DNA of 7,621 bases from an uncultured Clostridia bacterium. GTDB taxonomy: Bacteria; Bacillota; Clostridia; Oscillospirales; Acutalibacteraceae. Made by a program: the position numbers and the translations under genes. Below are positions 1-7,042 of this stretch, one piece after another (within the stretch, counting starts at the first letter, position 1; each line of letters starts with the position of its first letter). The notes under the pieces are model-generated. The model searched no databases. It saw nothing but the letters and a program-made list of their open reading frames with translations, and had not been told where the DNA came from. The stretch covers positions 1-7,621 of the forward strand of contig CANQGN010000067.1 in assembly GCA_947623215.1 (NCBI GenBank). The letters are read 5' to 3'.

Positions 1-694
1 CAATGGTGCCCATGCCGCCGGTGTTGGGGCCTACGTCGCCCTCGCCCACCCGCTTATGGTCCATAGAAGAAACCATGGGGCGCACCGTTTCGCCGTCTGT
101 AAAGGCGAGCACCGAAACCTCCGGCCCGGTTAAGAATTCTTCTATGACCACCCGGCTGCCGCTGGCGCCGAAAATTTTGTCTTCCATCATCGCCCGCACG
201 GCGTCCAGCGCCTGCTGGCGCGACTCGGCAATCACAACCCCCTTGCCCAGCGCCAGACCGTCTGCCTTTATAACGGCCGGCAGCGGCGCGGTGCGCAGGT
301 AGGCAGAGGCATCTGCTGCATTGTCAAACACCTCGTAAGCCGCGGTGGGAATGCCGTATTGCTTCATCAGGTTTTTGGCAAACACCTTGCTGCCCTCTAT
401 GGCGGCGGCGGCCGCCGTGGGGCCAAAGCAGGCAATACCAGCCGCCTGCAGGGCGTCTACCGCGCCGAGCACCAGCGGATCGTCCGGCGCGACGACGGCG
501 TAGTCAATCCCCTTTTCTACCGCAAAGGCCACCTGTTTTTCTATCTCTTTCGCCCCAATGGGCACGCAGGTAGCGTCTTGCCGCATACCGGCGTTGCCCG
601 GCAGGGCATACAGCTCACAAACGGCGGGGTTTTCGCGCAGTTTTTTAATGATGGCATGCTCTCGACCGCCGCCGCCTACAACCATTACCTTCAT
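1..694 (-). CDS. purD: Phosphoribosylamine--glycine ligase (GAR synthetase), 5' part; gene runs off the left end
   Basis: Catalyses step 2 of purine synthesis in the cytosol: ATP-dependent joining of glycine to phosphoribosylamine to give GAR. The window holds the first 231 residues of a protein that is usually about 420 long; the 3' end lies outside. Visible are the N-terminal motif GGGGREHA (residues 7-14), the start of the ATP-grasp fold with ADGLALGKGV (144-153), the VIEEFLTGPEVS segment (173-184) and the family signature DHKRVGEGD..GPNTGGMG (202-229). The ATG at 694 is chosen because the family begins exactly at MKVMVVGGGG and an AAGGGAG ribosome binding site lies 8 bases upstream. It follows glyA after a 32-base gap, which fits co-transcription: GlyA makes the glycine that PurD consumes. 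No frameshift is seen in the visible part. The identification is very secure; the missing half cannot be judged. Confidence 0.97.
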   Translation of the reverse strand, partial: MKVMVVGGGGREHAIIKKLRENPAVCELYALPGNAGMRQDATCVPIGAKEIEKQVAFAVEKGIDYAVVAPDDPLVLGAVDALQAAGIACFGPTAAAAAIEGSKVFAKNLMKQYGIPTAAYEVFDNAADASAYLRTAPLPAVIKADGLALGKGVVIAESRQQALDAVRAMMEDKIFGASGSRVVIEEFLTGPEVSVLAFTDGETVRPMVSSMDHKRVGEGDVGPNTGGMGTI

Positions 695-702
695 TGCCTT
701 TA

Positions 703-709
703 CTCCCTT
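703..709 (-). promoter_or_regulatory. Ribosome binding site of purD
   Basis: Minus-strand AAGGGAG, 8 bases before the ATG at 694, in the 32-base gap after glyA. The same gap holds the 8-base palindrome GCCCGGGC (712-719), but there is no stem-loop with a U-run, so it is not a convincing terminator. Confidence 0.8.
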
Positions 710-726
710 CTGCCCGGGCGTTTTAT

Positions 727-1965
727 TTATTCATAAATGGGGAACTGGCGGCACAGCTCGGTTACCTCTGCCAGCACGCGGTCTTTGGCCGCCTCGTAAT
801 CTACCGCTACTTCTTTTAACCAGTGGGCAATTTGCACCATTTGGGGTTCTTGAAAGCCCCGGCTGGTAACCGCCGGCGTGCCCAGCCGCAGGCCGCTGGT
901 TACAAAGGGGCTTTGCGGGTCGTTGGGAATGGTGTTTTTGTTGGCGGTAATGTGCACGCTGTCTAACCGGGCTTCCATTTCTTTACCCGTAAGGCCAAAG
1001 GGCTGTAAATCCAGCAGCATTAAGTGATTGTCCGTACCGCCGGAGACAATGCGAAAGCCCTGCGCGGTGAGTTCTTCTGCCAGTACGGCGGCATTTTTTA
1101 CAATCTGCTTTTGGTACTCTACAAACGCCGGCTGTAACGCCTCGCCCAGCGCCACCGCCTTGGCGGCGATAATGTGCATAAGCGGGCCGCCCTGCGTGCC
1201 GGGAAAAACGGCCTTGTCGATTTGTTTGGCCAGCGCCTCTTTGCACAAAATCAGGCCGCCGCGCGGGCCGCGCAGGGTTTTGTGGGTGGTGGTGGTGACC
1301 ACGTCCGCATAGGGCACGGGGCTGGGGTGCAGCCCCGCCGCCACCAGCCCGGCAATGTGGGCCATATCTACCATATAGTAGGCCCCTACCGAATCGCAAA
1401 TTTCGCGAATGCGGGCAAAGTCAATGGTGCGGGAGTAGGCACTGGCGCCGGCAATAATCATTTTGGGCTTGCACTCGGCCGCCACCCGGGCCATTTCGTC
1501 ATAGTCCAGCTTTTCGTCGCCGTCGGCCACGCCGTAGGGGACGATGTTAAAATATTTGCCCGAAATATTGACCGGCGACCCGTGCGAGAGGTGCCCGCCG
1601 TGGGCCAAATTTAAGCCCATTACCGTGTCGCCCGGCTGTAACAGGGCAAAAAACACAGCCAAATTGGCGCTGGCGCCGCTGTGGGGCTGCACGTTGGCAT
1701 GATCTGCCCCAAACAGGCGGCAGGCCCGCTCGCGCGCCAGATTTTCTACCACGTCTACGCACTGGCAGCCGCCGTAGTAGCGTTTGCCGGGGTAGCCCTC
1801 GGCGTATTTGTTGGTAAGCACCGTACCGGCGGCCAGCAAAACGGCTTCCGACACAATGTTCTCGGAGGCGATGAGTTCAATATTCTGCCGCTGGCGGGTA
1901 AGCTCCGCGCCGCAGGCGGCGGCCACTTCGGGGTCAAAGTCTTTTAATTGTTCAAAAAATTTCAT
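727..1965 (-). CDS. glyA: Serine hydroxymethyltransferase
   Basis: PLP enzyme of the cytosol that converts serine and THF to glycine and 5,10-methylene-THF. The 412-residue product matches the usual bacterial length (about 415-420). Seen: SENIVSEA (34-41), NKYAEGYPGKRYYGG (52-66), the D200/H203 pair that contacts PLP, and the PLP lysine K229 in TTTTHKTLRGPRGG (224-237), at the same number as in E. coli. R360 in SGLRLGTPA is the expected substrate-carboxylate arginine. The start at 1965 gives the normal N-terminus MKFFEQL and has a GGAGGG site 8 bases upstream; the frame stays open further upstream, but only as a shadow of the preceding gene. It sits 29 bases after the AICAR formyltransferase gene and 32 before purD. 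Placement inside a purine operon makes sense because it supplies glycine to PurD and carbon units for PurN and the AICAR formyltransferase. Nothing looks broken. Confidence 0.97.
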   Translation of the reverse strand: MKFFEQLKDFDPEVAAACGAELTRQRQNIELIASENIVSEAVLLAAGTVLTNKYAEGYPGKRYYGGCQCVDVVENLARERACRLFGADHANVQPHSGASANLAVFFALLQPGDTVMGLNLAHGGHLSHGSPVNISGKYFNIVPYGVADGDEKLDYDEMARVAAECKPKMIIAGASAYSRTIDFARIREICDSVGAYYMVDMAHIAGLVAAGLHPSPVPYADVVTTTTHKTLRGPRGGLILCKEALAKQIDKAVFPGTQGGPLMHIIAAKAVALGEALQPAFVEYQKQIVKNAAVLAEELTAQGFRIVSGGTDNHLMLLDLQPFGLTGKEMEARLDSVHITANKNTIPNDPQSPFVTSGLRLGTPAVTSRGFQEPQMVQIAHWLKEVAVDYEAAKDRVLAEVTELCRQFPIYE

Positions 1966-1973
1966 GGGAATAG

Positions 1974-1979
1974 CCCTCC
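1974..1979 (-). promoter_or_regulatory. Ribosome binding site of glyA
   Basis: Minus-strand GGAGGG, 8 bases before the ATG at 1965, within the 29-base gap after the AICAR formyltransferase stop. It settles the start against the open frame further upstream. Confidence 0.85.
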
Positions 1980-1994
1980 GTTTTTGCTTTTGGG

Positions 1995-3176
1995 TTAATG
2001 GTGGAACAGTCGCAGCCCGGTAAAGGCCATGACCATGTTGTATTTGTCGCAGCAGGCAATTACGTCGTCGTCGCGAATGGAACCGCCGGGCTGGGCCACG
2101 GCCACTACCCCGCTGCGGTGGGCCCGCTCTATGTTGTCGCCAAAGGGGAAGAAGGCGTCTGACCCCAGCGCCACGCCGGTAACGGCGGCAAGGCAGGCGG
2201 CCTGCTCTTCTTTCGTAAAGGGCTGCGGGCGCTCGGTAAAGTAGCGCTGCCATACCCCCTCGGCGCACACGTCTTCTTCGTTTTGGTTAATGTAGCCGTC
2301 TATTACGTTGTCGCGGTCGGCGCGCTTTAGGGTGGGCAAAAAGGGCAGGTTTAACACCTTGTCGGTTTGGCGCAGGTGCCAGGTATCTGCCTTGCCGCCG
2401 GCAAGCCGGGTACAGTGAATGCGCGACTGCTGCCCCGCCCCCACGCCAATGGCCTGGCCGTCTACCGCAAAGCAAACGGAGTTGGACTGGGTATATTTCA
2501 GGGTAATAAGCGCCACCACGAGGTCGCGCTGCATGTCGGGGGTAAGGGCCTGATTTTTGGTAACCACCTTTTGCAGCAGAGAAGAATCAATTTTGCAGTC
2601 GTTTCGTCCCTGCTCAAAGGTAATGCCGAACACCTGCTTGCGCTCTACCGGGTCGGGCGTGTAGGCGGGGTCGATTTGAATAATATTATAATTCCCCTTG
2701 CGCTTGCCGCGTAAAATTTCCAGCGCCGCAGGCGAATAGCCGGGGGCGATAACCCCGTCTGACACCTCGCGTGCAATGAGCCTGGCGGTGGTTTCGTCGC
2801 ATTCGTCTGAAAGGGCAATAAAGTCGCCAAAGGAGCACATGCGGTCGGTGCCGCGGGCGCGGGCGTAGGCGCAGGCTAAGGGGGAATCGTTCACCCCCGG
2901 CAGGTCATCTACAAAGCAGGCTTTTTGCAGCCGCTCGGGCAGCGGCCGCCCCAGCGCGGCAGAGGTGGGGCTTACGTGCTTAAAAGAGGTAGCCGCCGCA
3001 AGACCGGTGGCTTCTTTTAACTCTTTTACCAGCTGCCAGGCGTTAAAAGCATCTAAAAAATTAATATACCCCGGGCGGCCGCAGAGCACCGTAATGGGCA
3101 GCTCGCCCTCGGCCATAAATATGCGAGAGGGGGTCTGGTTGGGGTTGCAGCCGTATTTTAAGGTTAGTTCTTTCAT
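1995..3176 (-). CDS. purH: Free-standing AICAR formyltransferase (lacks the cyclohydrolase domain of PurH)
   Basis: Transfers a formyl group from 10-formyl-THF to AICAR to give FAICAR, step 9 of purine synthesis. The 393-residue protein begins at the point where the AICAR formyltransferase domain starts in bifunctional PurH (MKELTLKYGCNPNQTPSRI, compare LRYGENPHQ in PurH). There is no N-terminal MGS-like IMP cyclohydrolase domain, and purB lies directly upstream. Seen: the catalytic Lys-His pair K66-H67 in SFKHVSP, KYTQSNSVCF (217-226), GAGQQSRIHCTRLAG (236-250), SDAFFPFGDNIERA (339-352), QPGGSIRDDDVI (362-373) and the C-terminal end TGLRLFHH. At 393 residues it is longer than the roughly 330-residue domain in PurH; the extra length seems to lie around residues 250-335. 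This matches the lone formyltransferase family found in clostridia. The start has an AAGGAG site 9 bases upstream. The symbol purH is used loosely, for one of its two activities. Confidence 0.94.
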   Translation of the reverse strand: MKELTLKYGCNPNQTPSRIFMAEGELPITVLCGRPGYINFLDAFNAWQLVKELKEATGLAAATSFKHVSPTSAALGRPLPERLQKACFVDDLPGVNDSPLACAYARARGTDRMCSFGDFIALSDECDETTARLIAREVSDGVIAPGYSPAALEILRGKRKGNYNIIQIDPAYTPDPVERKQVFGITFEQGRNDCKIDSSLLQKVVTKNQALTPDMQRDLVVALITLKYTQSNSVCFAVDGQAIGVGAGQQSRIHCTRLAGGKADTWHLRQTDKVLNLPFLPTLKRADRDNVIDGYINQNEEDVCAEGVWQRYFTERPQPFTKEEQAACLAAVTGVALGSDAFFPFGDNIERAHRSGVVAVAQPGGSIRDDDVIACCDKYNMVMAFTGLRLFHH

Positions 3177-3185
3177 ATTGTCGTT

Positions 3186-3191
3186 CTCCTT
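3186..3191 (-). promoter_or_regulatory. Ribosome binding site of the AICAR formyltransferase gene
   Basis: Minus-strand AAGGAG, 9 bases before the ATG at 3176, inside the 23-base gap after purB. It confirms that translation starts at the formyltransferase domain and that no cyclohydrolase domain was lost from the call. Confidence 0.85.
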
Positions 3192-3199
3192 CCTCTCTG

Positions 3200-4636
3200 C
3201 TATACCCGCAGCTGGGCTTCCGCCGGGCGGTCGGGGTAGCGGGCCAGCACGGGTTCTACCTCGTTTGCCAAAAAAGCCTCTACCTGCTGTACGCTGCGGC
3301 CAATGTAGGCGGCGGGGTCTAAGTGAGCGAGCAACTCCTCCCGGTTCATGGGGAAGCGGTCGTCTGCCGCAATGCGGTCAATTAAATCGTTTTGCCCGCC
3401 CTCTAACTTTACCCGGGCGGCCGCCGCGTGAGAGTGCACCCGCAGCGCCTCGTGCAGCTGCTGGCGGTTGCCCCCCCGCTTTACGCTTTCCATCATAATA
3501 TTTTCGGTCGCCATAAAGGGCAGCTTTTCCATGACCCGGCGGGTGACTACTTTTTCGTACACCACTAAGCCGCCCGTTACGTTCATGGCGATGTTTAAAA
3601 TGGCGTCTACCGCCAAAAAGGCCTCTGCCACCGCAATGCGCTTGTTGGCGCTGTCGTCCAGCGTGCGCTCAAACCACTGGGTGCCGGCGGTCATGGCGGG
3701 GTTTAAAGCGTCCACCATTACGTAGCGAGAAAGAGCGGTGATGCGCTCGCTGCGCATGGGGTTGCGCTTGTAGGGCATGGCGGAGGAACCGATTTGGGTA
3801 CTCTCAAAGGGTTCTTCTACCTCTTCAAAGGATTGCAGAATGCGCAGGTCGTTTGAAAACTTGCAGGCGCTTTGGGCAAAGCCCGAAAGCACGGCCAAAA
3901 AGTAACTGTCTGTTTTGCGGGAGTAGGTTTGGCCGGAGACCGCCACGCAGGCGGTAAAGCCCAGTTCTTCGGCAATTAACTGCTCTAAACGCTCCACCTT
4001 TTGGTGGTCGCCGCCAAAGAGCTCTAAAAAGCTGGCCTGCGTGCCGGTGGTGCCTTTGGAACCCAGCAGCTTTAAGCGGCTGAGCTGAAATTCTAAATTG
4101 TCGATATCCTGCAAAAAGTCCTGCGCCCACAGGGTGGCGCGCTTGCCCACGGTGGTAAGCTGCGCCGGCTGCAAGTGGGTGTAGGCAAGGCAGGGCAGCG
4201 CCTTGTAGCGGTTGGCAAAGTCTGCCAAATTGCGCACCACCTGCGCCGCCTTTTGCAGCAAAATGTTAGAGGCCTCGCGCAGAATCAGAACGTCGGTATT
4301 GTCCCCCACGTAGCAGGAGGTCGCCCCCAAATGAATAATGGGTTCGGCCAGCGGGCACTGGCGGCCGTAGGCCCGCACGTGGGCCATTACGTCGTGCCGC
4401 ACTTCTTTTTCTATGGCCTCCGCCACTTCATAGTTTACGTCGTCGCGGTGGGCCTCCATTTGGGCAATCTGTTCCTCCGTAATGGGCAGCCCCAGCTGGC
4501 GCTCGGCCTTGGCCAGCGCAATCCACAGCCGCCGCCAGGTGCGGAACTTAAAATTCTCTGAGAAAACACGCTGCATTTCGTCGCTGGCGTAGCGGGTAGA
4601 AAAGGGGGAACGGTAACCGTCGCGCGGGTTGTTCAT
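3200..4636 (-). CDS. purB: Adenylosuccinate lyase
   Basis: Fumarase/aspartase-superfamily enzyme that removes fumarate twice in purine synthesis: SAICAR to AICAR (step 8) and adenylosuccinate to AMP. The 478-residue product fits the clostridial form, which is longer than the B. subtilis enzyme (about 430). Seen: H81-D82 in RHDVMAHV, TSCYVGDN (106-113), the catalytic-acid histidine H154 in YTHLQPAQ, and the flexible signature loop GSSAMPYKRNPMRSE (283-297) carrying the catalytic-base serine. The start at 4636 overlaps the stop of the cyclohydrolase gene as ATGA, with a GGGGAGGGG site 5 bases upstream; the frame is open for 19 more codons upstream, but those lie over the preceding gene and lack a comparable site. 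It sits between the cyclohydrolase and formyltransferase genes, so it makes the AICAR that the next product uses. No defects seen. Confidence 0.97.
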   Translation of the reverse strand: MNNPRDGYRSPFSTRYASDEMQRVFSENFKFRTWRRLWIALAKAERQLGLPITEEQIAQMEAHRDDVNYEVAEAIEKEVRHDVMAHVRAYGRQCPLAEPIIHLGATSCYVGDNTDVLILREASNILLQKAAQVVRNLADFANRYKALPCLAYTHLQPAQLTTVGKRATLWAQDFLQDIDNLEFQLSRLKLLGSKGTTGTQASFLELFGGDHQKVERLEQLIAEELGFTACVAVSGQTYSRKTDSYFLAVLSGFAQSACKFSNDLRILQSFEEVEEPFESTQIGSSAMPYKRNPMRSERITALSRYVMVDALNPAMTAGTQWFERTLDDSANKRIAVAEAFLAVDAILNIAMNVTGGLVVYEKVVTRRVMEKLPFMATENIMMESVKRGGNRQQLHEALRVHSHAAAARVKLEGGQNDLIDRIAADDRFPMNREELLAHLDPAAYIGRSVQQVEAFLANEVEPVLARYPDRPAEAQLRV

Positions 4637-5382
4637 ATCTGCCCCTCCCCTGCTTGTCTTTCGTTGCCGTTGCGGTTGACTAACCGCCAGCAAACGCTGC
4701 CGGTTTCTAAATGGATATACTCGGTGTAAAGCGAAATTTTATTGGCGGGGTCAAGGGCGTTCCATAGCTCGTCGGTCCACGCGTCAAGGTCGTTCGGAAT
4801 GCTCACCCGCTCCGGCTCGCCGGTAAAGGTGGGAATGGGGTCGCCGTCTGTTACGTAGGTGTGCAAAAAGTGCCCCACCCCCGGCAGCGCGGCGTAGGCA
4901 AAGTGAAAGCGGTTGCAGGCGCTGCCCGCCGCGTCTGCACTTTTTAAAATGCTCATTTCGTAGCGAAAATCCCCCTCGCCCAAGGTCAGCATACCGCTGA
5001 TGCGGGGGGTAAAGTTGGGAGCGTCCGGCTCAAAGGCGCGGCTGGTCAGGGCGTCGGCAAAGCTGCGGCCCTGCTTTAGCCCCGCCGCTACCGTGTCGGT
5101 CTGGTCGCCGTTGGTAACCACCCGGCAGCGGCCCACCGTGCGGGCGGCGGCGTAAATAATCAGCGAGGGGTCGCTTACCTTGGTTTCGTCATACGGGCGG
5201 GTAAACAGGGTACCGTCTTTTTCACGCACAAACACGCGGTTGCGGCTGTTTTCGCTGCGGCCCATAATAAAATAGGCGGCGGCAGCGCGGCCGTCTTCTG
5301 TTTTGCCCATTACAATGCCGCGACCCACATAGGGGTTACCGGCAATGCGCCGGCCCGTCGGCAGGGTTTCGTACACGTTCAT
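4633..5382 (-). CDS. purO: PurO-type IMP cyclohydrolase
   Basis: Predicted to close FAICAR to IMP, the last step of the pathway. It belongs to the family first described as archaeal PurO, unrelated to the MGS-like cyclohydrolase domain of PurH. Of 249 residues, I recognise NPYVGRGIVMG (16-26), GRSENSRNRVF (41-51), VVTNGDQTDTVA (88-99) and EPDAPNFTPRISG (118-130); the last two match the NG..TDT and TPRI segments of Methanothermobacter PurO as I recall it. Archaeal PurO is about 200 residues; the additional 50 or so are mostly C-terminal (GHFLHTYVTDGDPIP near 170-184, then a helical and strand region). The start at 5382 overlaps the purN stop as ATGA and has a GAGGAG site 7 bases upstream. Its partner is the lone AICAR formyltransferase two genes downstream, which lacks its own cyclohydrolase domain; this context strongly supports the role. 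Biochemical function is inferred from family and context. Confidence 0.92.
   Translation of the reverse strand: MNVYETLPTGRRIAGNPYVGRGIVMGKTEDGRAAAAYFIMGRSENSRNRVFVREKDGTLFTRPYDETKVSDPSLIIYAAARTVGRCRVVTNGDQTDTVAAGLKQGRSFADALTSRAFEPDAPNFTPRISGMLTLGEGDFRYEMSILKSADAAGSACNRFHFAYAALPGVGHFLHTYVTDGDPIPTFTGEPERVSIPNDLDAWTDELWNALDPANKISLYTEYIHLETGSVCWRLVNRNGNERQAGEGQI
4642..4650 (-). promoter_or_regulatory. Ribosome binding site of purB, inside the end of purO
   Basis: Minus-strand GGGGAGGGG, 5 bases before the purB ATG at 4636. It is also coding sequence for the last residues (GEG) of the cyclohydrolase. Together with the ATGA overlap it points to translational coupling. Confidence 0.8.
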
Positions 5383-6011
5383 ACACGTTCTCCTCGCTTT
5401 GCGTTTTGGTTTGCTAAAAGTTCCGCCGAAAGCTGCTCTGCCGCCTGCGGCAGCAGCACCCATTCGGCCTGTTCCATCACCCGTTTTTGCAGCGACTCGG
5501 GGGTGTCGCCCGGCAGCACCTCTACCGCTTTTTGCAGTAAAATGCGCCCGCCGTCCGGTATTTCATTTACCAAATGCACCGTGGCGCCGGTTACCTTAAC
5601 GCCGTAGTCCAGCGCGGCCCTGTGCACCCGCAGCCCGTAGTAGCCCGCCCCGCAAAAGGAGGGAATGAGCGAGGGGTGGACGTTTAAAATGCGGTCGCGG
5701 TAGGCGGCAATAAAATCCGCGCTTAAAATGGTCATAAACCCGGCGAGAATCACAAGCTCTATGTTATATTCCCGCAGCTTTTGCAGCAGCTCGGCCTCAA
5801 ACGCCGCCGCCGATTTGCCGCGCCTTTCTACCACCGCCGACGGTACGCCCGCCTGCTCCGCCCGGCGCAGGGCGTAAGCGTCTGCCTTACTGGAGAGTAC
5901 CAGCGCAATTTCGCCAGAGTGCAACGCCCCGCTTTGCCCGGCGTTTAGCAGCGCCTGCAAATTGGTGCCCCCGCCGGAGACCAGCACGCCAATGCGCACG
6001 GGGGTTAGCAT
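5379..6011 (-). CDS. purN: Phosphoribosylglycinamide formyltransferase (GART)
   Basis: Transfers a formyl group from 10-formyl-THF to GAR, step 3. The 210-residue product is of normal length. Seen: GVLVSGGGTNLQALL (8-22) for phosphate binding, the catalytic N110 and H112 in ILNVHPSLIPSF, and the catalytic D153 in NEIPDGG. Between H112 and D153 it carries SFCGAGYYGLRVHRAA, a form I associate with clostridial PurN and slightly longer than in E. coli, where the His-Asp spacing is 36 rather than 41. The start at 6011 gives MLTPVRIGVL; it overlaps the last 7 bases of purM and has an AGAAGGTG site 5 bases upstream. The frame is open for 38 more codons upstream, but those residues are arginine- and glycine-rich shadow of purM. 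The reading frame ends in ATGA shared with the next gene. It competes with the AICAR formyltransferase for the same folate. Confidence 0.96.
   Translation of the reverse strand: MLTPVRIGVLVSGGGTNLQALLNAGQSGALHSGEIALVLSSKADAYALRRAEQAGVPSAVVERRGKSAAAFEAELLQKLREYNIELVILAGFMTILSADFIAAYRDRILNVHPSLIPSFCGAGYYGLRVHRAALDYGVKVTGATVHLVNEIPDGGRILLQKAVEVLPGDTPESLQKRVMEQAEWVLLPQAAEQLSAELLANQNAKRGERV
5388..5395 (-). promoter_or_regulatory. Ribosome binding site of purO, inside the end of purN
   Basis: Minus-strand GAGGAGAA, whose AGGAG core is 7 bases before the ATG at 5382. It encodes part of the RGERV tail of PurN and fixes the cyclohydrolase start at MNVYETL rather than at an upstream in-frame ATG. Confidence 0.85.
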
Positions 6012-7042
6012 AAGGTCACCTTCTCTTCGCTTTGCACCACTTCGCCAAGGGCGTAGGCCGCTTCGCCCGCCTCGTTTAATACCCGCAGAGCGCGGTCGGC
6101 CTCTTCCGCCGGCAGGGTTACGCACATGCCCACCCCCATGTTAAAGGTGTTAAACATGTCGCGCTGTGGAATTTGCCCCGCGCGGGCAATAAGGTCAAAA
6201 ATGGGGGGCACCCGCACGTCTTTACGGCGAATAACCACGCCGAGGCCCTGCCCCAGGCTGCGGGGAATGTTCTCATAAAACCCGCCGCCGGTAATGTGGG
6301 CAATGGCGTGCACCGGCACTTCTTCGAGTAAGCGCAGCACCGGTTTTACGTATATTTTGGTGGGGGTAAGCAGCGCCTCGCCCAACGACTGGCCGCCCAG
6401 CTCTGCCACCGGGGCGGAAAGGTCGTTTTGCCCCACGCCGAACACCCGGCGCACCAGCGAAAACCCGTTGGAGTGCACCCCGCTGGAGGGCAGCGCCAGC
6501 ACTACGTCCCCCGGGCGCGCGGCGGCGGGGTTTAGGATTTTGGCCTTGTCTACCACGCCCACGGCAAACCCGGCCAAATCGTATTCGTCCTCCGGGTAAA
6601 AGCCGGGCATTTCGGCCGTCTCGCCGCCAATTAAGGCCGCGCCGCTTTGCACGCAGCCCTCTGCCACGCCGGAGACGATGGCGGCAATTTTTTCCGGTAC
6701 GTTTTTGCCGCAGGCAATGTAATCCAGAAAAAACAGGGGTTTGGCGCCGCAGCAGATAATATCGTTCACGCACATGGCCACGCAGTCGATGCCCACCGTG
6801 TTGTGCTTATCTTGCAAAAAGGCGAGCTTCAGCTTGGTGCCCACGCCGTCGGTACCCGAAACCAGCACCGGGCGCTCCATGCCGGTCACGTCCAGCTCAA
6901 ACAGGCCGCCAAAGCCGCCTACGTCCGAGCAAACGCCCGGCGTTATGGTGCGGGCCACGTAAGATTTCATCAATTCCACCGCGCGGTAACCGGCGGTAAT
7001 ATCTACCCCGGCGGCGGCGTAAGAGTCAGAGTGACTTTTCAT
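6005..7042 (-). CDS. purM: Phosphoribosylformylglycinamidine cyclo-ligase (AIR synthetase)
   Basis: ATP-dependent closure of FGAM to AIR, step 5, in the cytosol. The 345-residue product equals the usual length (about 345). Seen: SYAAAGVDITAG (7-18), the ATP-binding strand SGTDGVGTKLKLA (62-74), CVNDIICCGAKPLFFLDY (91-108), IGGETAEMPGFY (138-149), LPSSGVHSNGFSLVR (184-198) and HITGGGFYENIPR (239-251). Two ATGs compete: 7051 (MNPMKSH) and 7042 (MKSHSDSY). The AAAAGGGG site at 7053-7060 is 10 bases before 7042 but only 1 base before 7051, so 7042 is preferred; it also fits the family length. The gene overlaps the end of purF by 17 bases and purN by 7, which implies tight translational coupling. 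The substrate, FGAM, comes from PurL, which is not encoded in this window. Confidence 0.96.
   Translation of the reverse strand: MKSHSDSYAAAGVDITAGYRAVELMKSYVARTITPGVCSDVGGFGGLFELDVTGMERPVLVSGTDGVGTKLKLAFLQDKHNTVGIDCVAMCVNDIICCGAKPLFFLDYIACGKNVPEKIAAIVSGVAEGCVQSGAALIGGETAEMPGFYPEDEYDLAGFAVGVVDKAKILNPAAARPGDVVLALPSSGVHSNGFSLVRRVFGVGQNDLSAPVAELGGQSLGEALLTPTKIYVKPVLRLLEEVPVHAIAHITGGGFYENIPRSLGQGLGVVIRRKDVRVPPIFDLIARAGQIPQRDMFNTFNMGVGMCVTLPAEEADRALRVLNEAGEAAYALGEVVQSEEKVTLC
6017..6024 (-). promoter_or_regulatory. Ribosome binding site of purN, inside the end of purM
   Basis: Minus-strand AGAAGGTG, 5 bases before the ATG at 6011. It encodes part of the EEKV tail of PurM and supports the 6011 start over upstream in-frame starts. 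Confidence 0.75.

Noticed and set aside
712..719. Palindrome GCCCGGGC between glyA and purD, followed on the plus strand by a T-rich stretch
   Set aside because: It has no loop, and on the transcribed strand the A/T-rich run (ATAAATAAAA) precedes the palindrome instead of following it as a U-run. Not a terminator.
1681..1947. Several long open frames on the plus strand opposite glyA, purB, purM and purF
   Set aside because: They lie wholly antisense to strongly supported genes, have low-complexity Ala/Gly/His/Arg/Pro-rich translations typical of shadows in GC-rich DNA, and show no family motifs or good ribosome binding sites.
1966..2268. An extra 101 in-frame codons upstream of glyA
   Set aside because: This part covers the end of the AICAR formyltransferase gene in another frame; the ribosome binding site and the family N-terminus both place the start at 1965.
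3177..3199. Possible frameshift that split an original bifunctional purH
   Set aside because: The sequence directly upstream of the formyltransferase is the end of a complete purB, with no trace of an MGS-like cyclohydrolase domain in any frame, so this is a true lone gene and not a broken one.
3200..4636. purB as an argininosuccinate lyase or fumarase of the same superfamily
   Set aside because: The neighbours, the length and the form of the signature loop (GSSAMPYKRNPMRSE) fit adenylosuccinate lyase.
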